Shown: piece by piece, positions 17,446-26,604 of the stretch | How the letters are laid out: each line of letters opens with the position of its first letter | Numbering within the stretch: position 1 is the stretch's first letter | From: JAXMAR01 sp046350295 | GTDB taxonomy: Bacteria; Planctomycetota; Planctomycetia; Gemmatales; Gemmataceae | DNA length: 64,000 nt | Direction: 5' to 3' | Assembly: GCA_046350295.1 (NCBI GenBank) | Contig: JAXMAR010000024.1 | Span: 43,062 to 107,061, forward strand | Position numbers and translations under genes: made by a program | Notes under the pieces: generated by a model | Databases searched by the model: none | Seen by the model: only the letters and a program-made list of their open reading frames with translations | Told to the model about the DNA's origin: nothing

Positions 17446-18765
17446 TCACGCGTACAGCTCCCGAACCGCGGCTCCCCTGGTCCAGCACCTCGACGGGCCG
17501 GCCTTCCGGGGTGCGTCAGCCAGGTGTGCGGGTTGACGCCGACGGCTTCGTAGATCGTGCAGGCGACGTCCGCGGGGGCGACCGGTCGGCGCGTCACGTA
17601 CGCGCTTGCCGGTCCGTCTGCCGAGCACCAGGCCGCCGCGGATGCCAGCGGCGAAGAGGAGCAGGCGGCCGAGCCCCAGAAGTGGTCGCGGCCGGTGTCC
17701 TTGTTGATCTGCGGCGTGCGGCCGAACTCCCCCATGACGACGACGAGCGTATCGGCAAGGAGGCCGCGGTCGTCCATGTCGTCGATCAGGGCGGAGAAAC
17801 CCTGGTCAACTCGGGGAAACTGCGGCCCAGGCCGGTCAGATCTGGGCGTGGTGGTCCCAGCCGCCGAAGTTGATGGTGGCGAAGCGGACGCCGCGGCTCG
17901 ACGAGGCGGCAGGCCAGGAGGCAGCTCGGCGAGGTGTTGCGGCCATGGCGGTCGCGCAGGCCGGTGGACTCGCGGCTCGATGGCGAAAGCGCCCGCGCGC
18001 TCCTCGGTGGAGAGGACGATGTCGGCGGCGGCGGCTGGAACTCGCCGTAGGTGGCAAGCTGGTCGCTGCCATGGATGTCGCGTGCCAGCGTATCGATCGC
18101 CGACAGCAGGCCTTGACGGCGGGCGGCGCGGGCGGGCGCCATCGTTTCGCGCGGCTCGACATCGCGGACGCGGGAAGCCCGAGTCGTTGGGGTCGCCGGT
18201 CTTGAACGATTCGTAGCGGCCGCCCAGCCGAACGCTCTTGCCCAGCTCCCAGGTGAAGGACGGGTTGCGCTGGGGATGGAGACATAAGGGGGCAGCTCGC
18301 CGCGGAAGCCGAGCTGATGCGACACGACGGCGCCCATGGCCGGGTAGTCGCCGAAGGGGAGGCCGAAGCGGCCGCACAAGGACCCAGTTGGTAGCCGTCT
18401 CGTGGTGGTCGTTGTTGTGGGCGCCGGAGCGGACGAGGGCCACCTTGTGCATGATCCGGCTGGTGCAGAAGCGGCAGTTCGCCGATGAGCGTGCCGGGGA
18501 CGCTGGTGCGGATGGGGCTATAGGCGCCGCGGACCTCTACCGGGGCCTCAGGCTTCAGGTCGAAGCTGTCGTGGTGCGACAGGCCGCCGCCCAGATAGAC
18601 GAGGATGACCGAGCGAGCGCGGGCGCGGCGCGGCGTCGCAGGCGTCGCCTCCGATTGGAGGGCGGTGGCGAGGCCCAGGCCGCCGATGGCGCCGACGCGG
18701 AGGAAGTCGCGGCGCGAGAGGCCGTCGCAGCGGCGGTTGTTCGATCCAAGCACGATGTCGAGCAT
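17446..18765 (-). pseudogene. DUF1501 family protein, frame-broken
   Basis: DUF1501 proteins of planctomycetes are exported by the Tat pathway and usually encoded next to DUF1553 genes. The start MLDIVLGSNNRRCDG and Tat signal SRRDFLRVGAIGGLGLATAL are intact. The sequence then runs through several frames: VILVYLGGGLSHHDSFDLKPE (frame of 18765), HKVALVRSGAHNNDHHET (18452), CGRFGLPFGDYPAMGAVVSHQ (18379), and the tail ADVACTIYEAVGVNPHTWL and AVRELYA near 17450. At least four frame changes are needed. Codons within each piece look well preserved, so recent decay or assembly indels are both possible. Confidence 0.8.
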
Positions 18766-18841
18766 TTCGAGCCCCGGTTGCAAAACAGCGCTTCGCGATT
18801 GGAAGCGTCTTCGTTATTATGCCAATATGAGAACCAAAAGC

Positions 18842-19105
18842 ATGACCACCGACCTGCGTTTCCTCAGGCGACTACACCTGCCGAAGCGACGCCTTTCTCC
18901 GGAAGCCGCCAGCTTTATCCTCGACATCGGTTTCGCCGACGAAGATATCGAGCGAATGAACGAACTCGCCGCCAAAGCGCAAGAGGGCACGTTGAGCGGG
19001 AAGGAGTGGGAAGAAAGTCTCAACTACGACATTGTGGGCCATCTGATCGCGATCCTCCATTCTCGGGCCCGACGCTCCCTTCCCAAAACCGCCACGCCCA
19101 AATGA
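18842..19105 (+). CDS. Small protein partnered with HNH nuclease
   Basis: 87 aa from ATG 18842; an alternative ATG at 18827 adds five residues. The N-terminus TDLRFLRRLHLPKRRLSPEAASFILDIGF precedes a helical C-terminal half (EEWEESL-like, then DIVGHLIAILHSRARRSL). It overlaps the HNH gene by ATGA. Small partners of this kind often precede HNH genes in planctomycetes (from memory) and could act as an antitoxin or specificity factor. No direct evidence of function. Confidence 0.65.
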   Translation: MTTDLRFLRRLHLPKRRLSPEAASFILDIGFADEDIERMNELAAKAQEGTLSGKEWEESLNYDIVGHLIAILHSRARRSLPKTATPK

Positions 19106-19509
19106 AAACGCCCCGGCGTCTTGTCAAAGCCGTGCGCCGTCGCGCCGACTTCCGCTGCGAGTATTGTCGCTTGCCGCAAGCGTTCGTTTTCACCCCGTTT
19201 CAAGTCGACCACATCCGAGCGAAGAAGCACCTGGGAAAGACCGCCCTCTCAAACCTCGCGTTCGCGTGCTTCAGCTGCAATCAGTTCAAGGGAGATAACA
19301 TCGCGGGGCTTGATCCTCGTACCGGCAAGCTCACCCGCCTTTTCAATCCGCGCAGGGACTCGTGGCTTCGCCATTTTCGCTGGCGAGGGGCGACGCTTGT
19401 GGGTCGCACAGCCATCGGGCGGACAACCATTCAGGTTCTTGCGATCAACTGGGGTCTCCGAATTCGGGTTCGTCGGGAACTAATCCAGGAGAAGGTTTTC
19501 TTCGAGTAG
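19102..19509 (+). CDS. HNH endonuclease
   Basis: 135 aa. It carries a CEYC zinc pair near residue 18, the FQVDHIRAKKHLG core with the catalytic-type DH, then LAFACFSCNQFKGDNIAGLDP containing the second CxxC and Asn/Lys. These are the elements of a ββα-metal HNH nuclease. The ATG lies within the stop of the upstream small gene. The pair sits on the opposite strand between the DUF1553 gene and the broken DUF1501 gene, which are usually adjacent, so it looks like an inserted module. Confidence 0.85.
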   Translation: MKTPRRLVKAVRRRADFRCEYCRLPQAFVFTPFQVDHIRAKKHLGKTALSNLAFACFSCNQFKGDNIAGLDPRTGKLTRLFNPRRDSWLRHFRWRGATLVGRTAIGRTTIQVLAINWGLRIRVRRELIQEKVFFE

Positions 19510-19566
19510 GAGACCGGCCGGCGCCCCGGACGGGCATCACGCCAGATTCTCGTCAGGTGACTCCTC

Positions 19567-21798
19567 CTAATGATTGAACGAAAACTCCTGTGCGTTCAGC
19601 ACCGCCCAGAACACGTCTATGAGCGACTTCTCCCGGTCCGCGGCTCCGCCGTCCTTCAGGAAGCGCGTGATCGTCGTCCGCTCGTCCGCGCGCGGGAGGC
19701 GGGCCAGGCTCGACAGGAAGATCGCGTCGACGATCTCGGCGTCGGACTTTTTCTCCTTCAGCATGCGCTGCACAAGGGCGTGAGGGTCCGTGAGGCGTGA
19801 GAGCGTCGTGTCCCCGCCCCGCAGGTGCAGCGTCTGCGGCAGGGTGACATCGTTGTTGCGCTCGCAGGCGCACGCGGTGATCCGCTCGCTGCGGCCAAAG
19901 GTGGCGAGGAAGTACGATTTCACCGAGGGATCGGGGACCTGCACCGCCCGCACCCCTAACGGATACCCTTCGAACGGCTCCGGCACGCCACTGGCCTGGC
20001 AGATCGCGTCCAGCAGCACCTCCGCCGGAAGGCGGCGCACGTAATAGTGCGAATAGTGGCGCTGGTCCTTCTCGTTGCTCGGCTTGGTCGCGCTAGCCAG
20101 CTGATAGGTCCGCGAGTTGAGGATCAGACGGATCAGGTGCTTGCGGTCGAACCTCTTGTCGACGAACTCCTTGACCAGGGCGTTCCACAACTCCGGATTG
20201 CTCGGCGGATTGCTGGCACGCAGGTCATCGATCGGCTCGACCAGGCCGACGCCAAGGAACTGCGCCCAGAGGCGATTGACCATCGCGCCGGCGAAGTACT
20301 CGTTCTTCGGGTTGATGATCCAGTCGGCAAGCGCCTTGCGCGGATCGTCTTCGGGTGAAAGCTGCATGGCCGCGCGATCGAGCGGCTGCGGCGGCAGGAA
20401 CTTGCCGGTGCGCGGCTGGACGACACCGATGGGGTTCTTGTTTTCCGCCGGGTTGGGCGCCGACACCTTCAAAAGCGTCGGCCCCATCTTCGGTTCCTTG
20501 CGGCTCATGCTGATGCGCGAGAAGAAGCCGGCGAAGTGGTAGTAGTCGTCCTGCGTGTATTTTTCGAGCGGATGATTGTGGCACTGGGCACAGCCGATGC
20601 GCGTGCCGAGGAACGTCTGCGCGACGCTGGAAACGACGCTCGACATGTGGGCCTCGCGCCGCTCGCCGACGGCGACGATGTAGTAGCCGACGGCCGGGCT
20701 GTTGTCCGTGCTGCCGCTCGTAGTCAGGATGTCCTGGGCCAGCTGGTCCCACGGGCGGTTGTTCTTGACCTGCTCGCGCAGCCAGTGGTGCAGGCTGCGC
20801 ACGCCCTTCGTGCCGCGCACATCGTGGTCGCTCTCCTTGCGGTTTTGCAGGAGATCGTCGAGCCACCAGGTCCAGAAGTCGACGAACTCGGGGCGCTCGA
20901 GCAGTTGATCGATGACGCGGGCGCGGCGATCGGGCCGCTTGTCGGCCTGGAACGCCCTGACCTCCGCCGGCGTGGGGAGGATGCCGATCGTGTCGAGATA
21001 AACGCGGCGGAGGAAAACTTCGTCGCCGCACAGGTCACTCGGCTCGATGTGCAGGGCGGCGAGCTTCTTGAAGACAAAGTCGTCGATGAAGTTGCTCTTC
21101 CGGGCGAACGCGGCGGGATCGACGTGCCGGTCGTGCGGGGCCGTGACCATCACGATGCTGACATTACCCAGAAAGGAAGCGCGGATGGCGGTCTCGCCGG
21201 GCCGGAGCATCTTGACCTGGCCGGAACGGGAGACGCTGGCGACGGTCACGTCATTGCTCTCGAATTGTGTCAGCCAGGTGACATTCTCGGTCGCGCCGTT
21301 GGCGTACTCGGCGTTGACTTGAAGCTGCAACTCATCCCCCGCCTTCAGCGTCTTGTTCCCCGGCAGGATGACGAGTCGCTTCAACTCCGGATCGTCCTTG
21401 CTCGGGCCCGGAGCGCCGGCGCGAATCCAGTCGCGCAGCAGGTTGTACTCCCGGCTACCTTCCTGCATCACCACGCCGCCGCCATGCGCGACGACGCCCA
21501 TCCCCTTGAGAAGAACCAGGCTCGCTTCGGGGACGGCGAGGTTCAAACGCCGGCCGCTCATCTCGCGCATCAGCCAGAGATGGTCCCATTCGGGGGCGTA
21601 GCCGCGCAAGGAGAGGCGAAAGCCATTCTGGCCGGCGTTCTTGCCGTGGCAGGCGCCCTGGTTGCAGCCGAGGCGGGTCAGGAGGGGCTCGACTTCGTTG
21701 AGGAACGACGGGGGCTGGTTGGGCTCCCGGGCTGATGCAGGTAGCGTGAAGTTGAGACAGGCCAGGAATAGCAGGAGGCGCGAAGACCGAAGCGTCAT
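19567..21798 (-). CDS. DUF1549/DUF1553 surface protein with Ig-like domain
   Basis: 743 aa from ATG 21798 (GAGG 5 nt upstream); the frame extends 5 codons further. Signal peptide at residues ~1-24. The N-terminal part holds CNQGACHGKNAGQNGF and the fixed motif FRLSLRGYAPEWDH. Residues ~140-215 form a bacterial Ig-like domain. DUF1549 follows (residues ~230-440, with the possible haem motif CAQCHNHP) and then DUF1553 (~480-735, with RLWAQFLGVGLVEPIDD). This planctomycete family often pairs with DUF1501 proteins, here found broken downstream at 17446-18765. Confidence 0.9.
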   Translation of the reverse strand: MTLRSSRLLLFLACLNFTLPASAREPNQPPSFLNEVEPLLTRLGCNQGACHGKNAGQNGFRLSLRGYAPEWDHLWLMREMSGRRLNLAVPEASLVLLKGMGVVAHGGGVVMQEGSREYNLLRDWIRAGAPGPSKDDPELKRLVILPGNKTLKAGDELQLQVNAEYANGATENVTWLTQFESNDVTVASVSRSGQVKMLRPGETAIRASFLGNVSIVMVTAPHDRHVDPAAFARKSNFIDDFVFKKLAALHIEPSDLCGDEVFLRRVYLDTIGILPTPAEVRAFQADKRPDRRARVIDQLLERPEFVDFWTWWLDDLLQNRKESDHDVRGTKGVRSLHHWLREQVKNNRPWDQLAQDILTTSGSTDNSPAVGYYIVAVGERREAHMSSVVSSVAQTFLGTRIGCAQCHNHPLEKYTQDDYYHFAGFFSRISMSRKEPKMGPTLLKVSAPNPAENKNPIGVVQPRTGKFLPPQPLDRAAMQLSPEDDPRKALADWIINPKNEYFAGAMVNRLWAQFLGVGLVEPIDDLRASNPPSNPELWNALVKEFVDKRFDRKHLIRLILNSRTYQLASATKPSNEKDQRHYSHYYVRRLPAEVLLDAICQASGVPEPFEGYPLGVRAVQVPDPSVKSYFLATFGRSERITACACERNNDVTLPQTLHLRGGDTTLSRLTDPHALVQRMLKEKKSDAEIVDAIFLSSLARLPRADERTTITRFLKDGGAADREKSLIDVFWAVLNAQEFSFNH

Positions 21799-22005
21799 GA
21801 AGGCCTCGAACAAGGCAGGCGGGAAAACTCGGCGGGAGCGTGCGGCGGGAGAGAGAGCACCGCGACGCGTGTACCCTTAAACTACCTGCGCCGGCTGCCA
21901 CAGACAAGGAAAAACGACACGACCGCGCCGGCGCCGGTTCGGATTGGCCGGCCGTCGCTTGCTCGTATGATAGTCGCGCAAGCATCACCAGCGCGGGAGT
22001 TGAGC

Positions 22006-22974
22006 ATGCGCGACCATCGTCTCTATGTCGGCACGATCGGCGAAGGCCTTTTCCGCAGTCTCGATGCCGGGGCCTCCTTCCAGCGTGTTTGTGACGGCAT
22101 GTTTGTCGAGTGCCATGTCCGCGCCCTGACGACTCATCCACGCGATGAGCGCACACTTTTCCTCGGCTCCGAGTTGGGCCTTTTCCGCAGCGACGATGGC
22201 GCCGATTCCTGGTCGCAGGTCGCCGGCCCGATCGATGGCAAGCAGGTCTGGTCCATCCTCGTGCACCCGGCCACGCCCGATCTGATCCTGGTCGGCGCCT
22301 GTCCGCCGCGGCTGTTTCGCTCCGAGGACGGCGGCCGAAGCTGGAGCGATGTCACGCCGGCGTTTCGGCCCGATTGTCCGCGCATCGTCTACAATCGCGT
22401 GACCACGCTCGCCGCCGATCCCGCCGATGCCGACGTCATCTGGGCCGGCGTCGAGATCGACGGCCTGTGGCGCAGTCGCGACCGGGGGTGGACCTGGAAT
22501 CGGCTCGGGCAAGGACTCAGCTCGCAGGACATTCACTCGCTGCACCTCCCGCCGCGACGCGACGGCAAACGGCGCCTCCTGGCCGCGACCAACAACGATC
22601 TCAACGCCAGCGACGACGAGGGAGAAACGTGGCGCCCGCTTGGCATCGGCCGCAGCTTGCCGCACTCGTATTGCCGGGCGCTCGCCTGCCGGGTGGACCG
22701 GCCGGAAGCCATATTCCTCGGCAACGGCGACGCGCCGCCGGGAACGACGGGCGTCGTCGGCCTGTCGACGGATGGCGGCCGCTCGTGGCGGCCCGCGTCA
22801 ATGCCGCCGGCGAACAGCACGATCTGGAACTTCGCGGCCCATGCGGCCGAGCCGGCGCTGGTTTACGCGAGCAGCGTCAGCGGACTGGTGTTCCGCTCGG
22901 AAGACGGGGGAGCGACGTGGACGCGGCTAAAGCGGGAATTTGGCGAGATCCGGGCGCTGGCATGGACCAGCTGA
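22006..22974 (+). CDS. Asp-box (BNR-like) propeller protein
   Basis: 322 aa from ATG 22006, which has GGGAG 6 nt upstream; no signal peptide is visible. Six Asp-box turns repeat along the chain: RSDDGADSW, RSEDGGRSW, RSRDRGWTW, ASDDEGETW, STDGGRSW and RSEDGGATW. This repeat marks sialidase-like or photosystem II assembly factor-like propellers (YVTN/BNR group). No sialidase catalytic residues are evident, so an interaction or monitoring role is more likely than hydrolysis. Confidence 0.8.
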   Translation: MRDHRLYVGTIGEGLFRSLDAGASFQRVCDGMFVECHVRALTTHPRDERTLFLGSELGLFRSDDGADSWSQVAGPIDGKQVWSILVHPATPDLILVGACPPRLFRSEDGGRSWSDVTPAFRPDCPRIVYNRVTTLAADPADADVIWAGVEIDGLWRSRDRGWTWNRLGQGLSSQDIHSLHLPPRRDGKRRLLAATNNDLNASDDEGETWRPLGIGRSLPHSYCRALACRVDRPEAIFLGNGDAPPGTTGVVGLSTDGGRSWRPASMPPANSTIWNFAAHAAEPALVYASSVSGLVFRSEDGGATWTRLKREFGEIRALAWTS

Positions 22975-23034
22975 ACCACGGAATACACGAAAGATACGAA
23001 ACGAAGGATGAGAGTTTGGCGTTCGGGGGATGAC
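22975..23034. repeat. CCACGGAA-type intergenic repeat fragment
   Basis: The stretch after the stop reads ACCACGGAATACACGAAAG, matching the start of a repeat also present at 32574-32671 (CCACGGAACACACGGAA). Such repeats are widespread in planctomycetes and verrucomicrobia (from memory). Confidence 0.5.
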
Positions 23035-23105
23035 GTCGCATCGCGCTTGCCCGTTCCGGTAGTCGGTGGTATGCAAGCCCGTCCTTTCTGCACGGAGGAG
23101 AATCG

Positions 23106-23696
23106 ATGCCGCGCCTCGAGCCGATGACGCTGATGTGGATCCAGGTCGCCACCGGGTTCATGGGCGCCTGCACGCTGCTCTTTCTCCTGCGACTCCTCGC
23201 CCGCAAGCTCGGCCTTGTGCTCGACCTGAAGGCCCACTTCTCCCCCAACGGGGGGGGCCGCGACGCCGTCTTGCACGCCCTGAACAAGGCGCGGCGCGAA
23301 GTGCTCGTCCATACCTATGCCTTCGCCGACCAGCCGCTTCTTGCCGCGCTGGTCGAGGCCAAGAAGCGGGGCGTGACAGTCGAGGTCGTCCTCGACGGCC
23401 ACCACGACAAGGTCAAAACCGAAGATTACGCCTTTCTGGTCGAGCAGGGCATCGATCCGCTGCTGGACACCGAGGCGCGGGTCAGCCCGCAGGCGATCGT
23501 CATCGACAGGAAGGTGATCGTGCTGGGCAGCTATGACTTCTCCGCGCAAGCCGAGACGGAGCATGTGCAGACGCTCCTGATCGTCCGCTCCCATCCGGAC
23601 CTGGCGCGGCAGTTCCGCGACCAGTTCTTCAAGCACAAGTCCCACTCGAAGGCGGCGCAGAAAAAGGAAGAAGACAAGCTGCGGCTCGCCAGCTGA
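23106..23696 (+). CDS. PLD-like membrane protein with degenerate HKD motif
   Basis: 196 aa. One N-terminal TM segment (residues ~10-34) is followed by a single phospholipase D-like domain. It aligns along its length with the protein at 40788: ARREVLVHTYAFADQPL against ARHEVLVLAYSFTSKPI, and HFSPNGG against FFSPKGG. Where the paralog has HNKVMIID, this one has SPQAIVID, so the catalytic His and Lys are lost; GSFNF is also GSYDF. It is probably catalytically inactive and may bind membranes or an active partner. It starts 4 nt after a GGAGGAG ribosome-binding region. Confidence 0.8.
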   Translation: MPRLEPMTLMWIQVATGFMGACTLLFLLRLLARKLGLVLDLKAHFSPNGGGRDAVLHALNKARREVLVHTYAFADQPLLAALVEAKKRGVTVEVVLDGHHDKVKTEDYAFLVEQGIDPLLDTEARVSPQAIVIDRKVIVLGSYDFSAQAETEHVQTLLIVRSHPDLARQFRDQFFKHKSHSKAAQKKEEDKLRLAS

Positions 23697-23704
23697 TTCG
23701 TTGA

Positions 23705-23904
23705 CTACATCTGTCCCATCGCGGCGGCCTTTCGCGCCGCGCTCTGCTTGCGTAACTTCGCCCGCCGTCTCAGCTCACTTGGCTTTTCGTAGTGCCGCCG
23801 CTGCGCAGCTCCTTCTGCAGTCCGCTCCGCTCCAACAGCTTCTTGAAGCGACGCAACGCGCCGCCGATCGGTTCCTTGTCGAAAAGCCGCATTCGCAAAG
23901 ACAT
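23705..23904 (-). pseudogene. rpsU: Ribosomal protein bS21, single-base frameshift
   Basis: From ATG 23904 (upstream GAGGGG) the frame reads MSLRMRLFDKEPIGGALRRF then KKLLERSGLQKELRS, a clear bS21 N-terminus. Around 23798-23806 the frame slips by one base; in the next frame it continues RRHYEKPSELRRRAKLRKQ and ends AARKAAAMGQM-stop at 23705. The total is 200 nt, one short of the 201 needed for a 66-aa protein. bS21 is part of the small ribosomal subunit and helps translation initiation. The break sits in a GC-rich run and may be a sequence error; a second copy elsewhere is also possible. Confidence 0.85.
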
Positions 23905-24007
23905 AGGTTCCCCTCGACTCCTTCTGAATACTTGGATGGATTCGCAGATCGTCTATCCTAGAAGAAAATCGGCCGTCTGTCGAGATTTATCCACGCCGGA
24001 GACGACA

Positions 24008-24799
24008 GTGAACAAAGAAGCGCCTCTCCTGATCGACACGCACGCCCACCTCGACGACGAACGCCTTCGCCCTGACCTGCCCCTGGTGCTGGAGCGGGCC
24101 CGACAGGCGGGGCTGGCTCACGTTCTCGGCATCGCCACAACTGCTCAGGACAGCGTCGCTTATGTTGACCTTGCCAGGCAATATGCCCCTCTCGTCCGGG
24201 CCAGCGTCGGTATTCAGCCCAACCACGTCGCCCAGGCCGGGGCCGGTGATTGGGACGAGATCGAACGCCTCGCCGCCGATCCGCTCGTGGTGGCTCTGGG
24301 GGAGACGGGCTTGGACCGCTATTGGGATTACACGCCGTTTCCGCAGCAGGAGGACTACTTCGCCCGCCATCTCGCGCTGGCGCGGCGTTTGAAGAAGCCG
24401 GTCGTCATTCATTGCCGCCAGGCGGAGACGGACGTGGTGCGAATGCTGCGCGCGGACTACGAGCGCCATGGTCCGGTCGCGGGCGTCATGCACTCCTTCA
24501 CCGGCGATGCGGCCACGGCACGGGCCTGTCTCGACATGGGACTCTACATTTCATTCGCCGGGATGGCGACGTACAAGAACGCCGACGACCTCCGCGGCGT
24601 GGCCCGCGACATCCCCCTCGATCGTCTTCTCGTCGAAACCGATTGCCCCTACCTCGCCCCCGTGCCGATGCGTGGCAAGCGTAACGAGCCAGCGTTCGTG
24701 GTACACACGGCGACCGCCCTGGCGCAATTCCGAGAGGTTTCCCTCCAATCGCTCGCGGCAGAAACCACCAGGAACGCACGCTCGCTGTTCGGATTCTAG
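24008..24799 (+). CDS. tatD: TatD-family metal-dependent hydrolase
   Basis: 263 aa from GTG 24008 (GGAG 8 nt upstream). All TatD metal ligands are visible: DTHAHLDD near residue 9, GETGLDRYWDYT near residue 97, VIHCRQAE near residue 135, MHSFTGD near residue 160 and VETDCPYLAP near residue 212. The family are 3'-exonuclease or deoxyribonuclease enzymes with a TIM-barrel fold. Length is normal. It diverges from bS21, whose start lies about 100 bp upstream on the other strand. Confidence 0.9.
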   Translation: MNKEAPLLIDTHAHLDDERLRPDLPLVLERARQAGLAHVLGIATTAQDSVAYVDLARQYAPLVRASVGIQPNHVAQAGAGDWDEIERLAADPLVVALGETGLDRYWDYTPFPQQEDYFARHLALARRLKKPVVIHCRQAETDVVRMLRADYERHGPVAGVMHSFTGDAATARACLDMGLYISFAGMATYKNADDLRGVARDIPLDRLLVETDCPYLAPVPMRGKRNEPAFVVHTATALAQFREVSLQSLAAETTRNARSLFGF

Positions 24800-24980
24800 G
24801 TCGTGAGGGCGCGACGGGGTCGGAGCGAGACTCGACCAGCCCGCGTCAACGTCGAGACAGGCCGGGGCCACCGCCAGATCCCCCTAACACGTTGATTGTA
24901 GTCGCCGCGCGCACCCTACACGTCCCGGCGCCGCCTCGCCGCTTTCCATCCCTCTCATTCAGCCCCACCGCGCCCCCCAC

Positions 24981-25013
24981 AAGCCCGCGGGCGAGTCTTC
25001 GAGCCTGCGGGGT
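24981..25013. repeat. AAGCCCGCGGGCGAG repeat, outer copy
   Basis: 33 bp identical to 25573-25605, starting AAGCCCGCGGGCGAGTCTTC. The second copy is part of the 77-bp insertion that breaks the gene at 25050-25759. This outer copy marks the other side of that gene. Confidence 0.75.
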
Positions 25014-25049
25014 AACCCCGCCGCGCCCGAAAACGCGCCCCCGGCCCGC

Positions 25050-25759
25050 TCAGGCCCCACGCCGCCGTTTACCCGCTTTCCCCCTCCCCTTCTTCCCCTG
25101 CTTCAGCGTCCCCCCCGACGCCACCACCCGCAGGTCCTCCATCGACCCGAACAGGTCCATCGACCCCGTCCGGAACACGTGCGACATCACCCGCGCCTTC
25201 CCCGCCGTCAACTCCGGCCGCATCTCGCGCACGATGTCCAGCGGCAGCGACGGGTCCATCGACTTCAGGATCGGCGTGATCTCCTCCATCATCCCCTGCT
25301 CCGCCTTGTACCCCTGCCACTCGTCCACATCCACGCGGTCCGGCGCCACCCCCTTGGGCAGGATGTAGGCGAAGAGGACCCGCGCCGCCGCCACGTCCCC
25401 CTCCCGCGCCCGCGCCGCCAGCGTCTTGCCGATCTCGACGATGTCCTCCTCCGTCACCGCCTCCAGCAGCAGCCTCTTGTAGAGCGCCACCCGCCGGTTG
25501 TACGGATTCCCCGGCCCCCCCTTGCATCCCTTCAAGAACCGCCCCGCCTCATCGCGCTTCCCCCCGCCCTCCAAGCCCGCGGGCGAGTCTTCGAGCCTGC
25601 GGGGTGAAGCCACCCTTTCGGAAGCACCCGCTCCCCCTTCTTCCCCTCCAAGCCCGCAGACGACTCCTCCAACCCCTGACAGACACGCAGCGCCGCCGCA
25701 TCCGCATGCCCCGTCCCATTCGTCGCAAACCCATTCGAAGAAAAACGCGAAGTGTCCAT
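25050..25759 (-). pseudogene. DUF5681-like planctomycete protein broken by a 77-bp insertion
   Basis: The natural start is ATG 25759 (MDTSRFSSNGFATNGTGHAD), and the frame runs to ...CQGLEESSAGLEG. The body continues in another frame: GRFLKGCKGGPGNPYNRRVA, then LLLEAVTEEDIVEIGKTLAA and FAYILPKGVAPD, resembling planctomycete proteins with a GNP motif near DUF5681. The segment 25570-25646 is bounded by a 12-bp direct repeat CTCCAAGCCCGC (offset 77). Deleting 77 bp restores one continuous frame from 25759 to 25050, checked by phase. Without the insert the protein would be about 210 aa. Function unknown. Confidence 0.75.
25570..25646. repeat. 77-bp inserted repeat unit
   Basis: It begins with the repeat AAGCCCGCGGGCGAGTCTTC and includes TCGAGCCTGCGGGGTGAAGC, also found at 27979. 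It is flanked by the direct repeat CTCCAAGCCCGC at 25569-25580 and 25646-25657. Its length is not a multiple of three, so it shifts the frame of the host gene. Confidence 0.75.
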
Positions 25760-25854
25760 GACGTGTCTCCAAAGAATCGCGCCGGATGTGACAGGACGAC
25801 GAGCCGCGCGACCGCCCGCCGCCGGGAGGACATCCCCCCACTCCACCGTACCAC
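25661..25854. repeat. Long duplication, copy A (5' end and leader of the broken gene)
   Basis: 194 bp nearly identical to 28059-28253; one base is inserted in copy B within the GGAGGAC stretch. It spans the first codons of the broken gene and about 95 bp upstream of its start. The two copies are in the same orientation, 2398 bp apart. Confidence 0.85.
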
Positions 25855-26018
25855 GACCACAGCCCCGGCCGATATGTCGGTTGTCGTCATCCGGCTCGAT
25901 CCCGACGCCCGATGCGCCACGGTCTCCACCGAAGCCGCGCCCCCTCCGCGCGCCGATTGACGCGCAGCCAGGGACATTGTTACCATCGAAGGGTTCCCAA
26001 GAAATGAAGGAGGAAGTG

Positions 26019-26600
26019 GTGCCTTACAGACCCTTTCTTTACATGTCGCTGCTCGCCCTCGCCTTCGGCACGGTGGCGCCTGCCAGTCGCGCCGGCGATG
26101 CCGCATCCTTCAAGCAGGAGAATACGCCGAAAAACCTCAAGGCGCTGTTCGAGTTGCTCCGCCAGACAATCCATGGGAAGAAGGATCTCAAGCAGGCCGC
26201 GGCCCTGTTCCAGTCCCTGATCCCGGACGAGGCCCGCGCGAATCAAGCGCTCAGAGCGGATATCGCCCCCGAACTGCTACGCCCGATCCTGGACCAGCAC
26301 AAGAAGATGGTGGTGAGTGAAGCCGACGCCGGCAAGCTCTCGCGGCCGGATCAGACTGTCGTGAAGGTTCACGCTGCGACCACGGAAGAGATCGCCAAGT
26401 ACGAAAAAGACTCCGTGGCCTTCAAGGAGTTCCCAGGCGGGGCCAAGCGCCTGGCTGAGAAGGTTCTTCGCCGCGGCGTCACCTTCTACGAAGTGGAATT
26501 CCTGGCGCCGGGGAAGGAGGCCGGCATCAAATACCACCTCTTCTACTGGGACGGCAAGCAGTGGTCGATGTTGGGCCCAATGTGGCGGGTAATCAAGTAA
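26019..26600 (+). CDS. Secreted protein of unknown function
   Basis: 193 aa from GTG 26019, chosen because AAGGAGG lies 5 nt upstream; an ATG at 26004 overlaps that site. The N-terminus VPYRPFLYMSLLALAFGTVA is a signal peptide with likely cleavage after SRA. The mature part is mostly helical and charged, ending YHLFYWDGKQWSMLGPMWRV. No family is recognised. The fixed ending suggests a compact globular domain. The stop codon sits at the edge of the mobile cassette that follows. Confidence 0.65.
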   Translation: MPYRPFLYMSLLALAFGTVAPASRAGDAASFKQENTPKNLKALFELLRQTIHGKKDLKQAAALFQSLIPDEARANQALRADIAPELLRPILDQHKKMVVSEADAGKLSRPDQTVVKVHAATTEEIAKYEKDSVAFKEFPGGAKRLAEKVLRRGVTFYEVEFLAPGKEAGIKYHLFYWDGKQWSMLGPMWRVIK

Positions 26601-26604
26601 CAAA

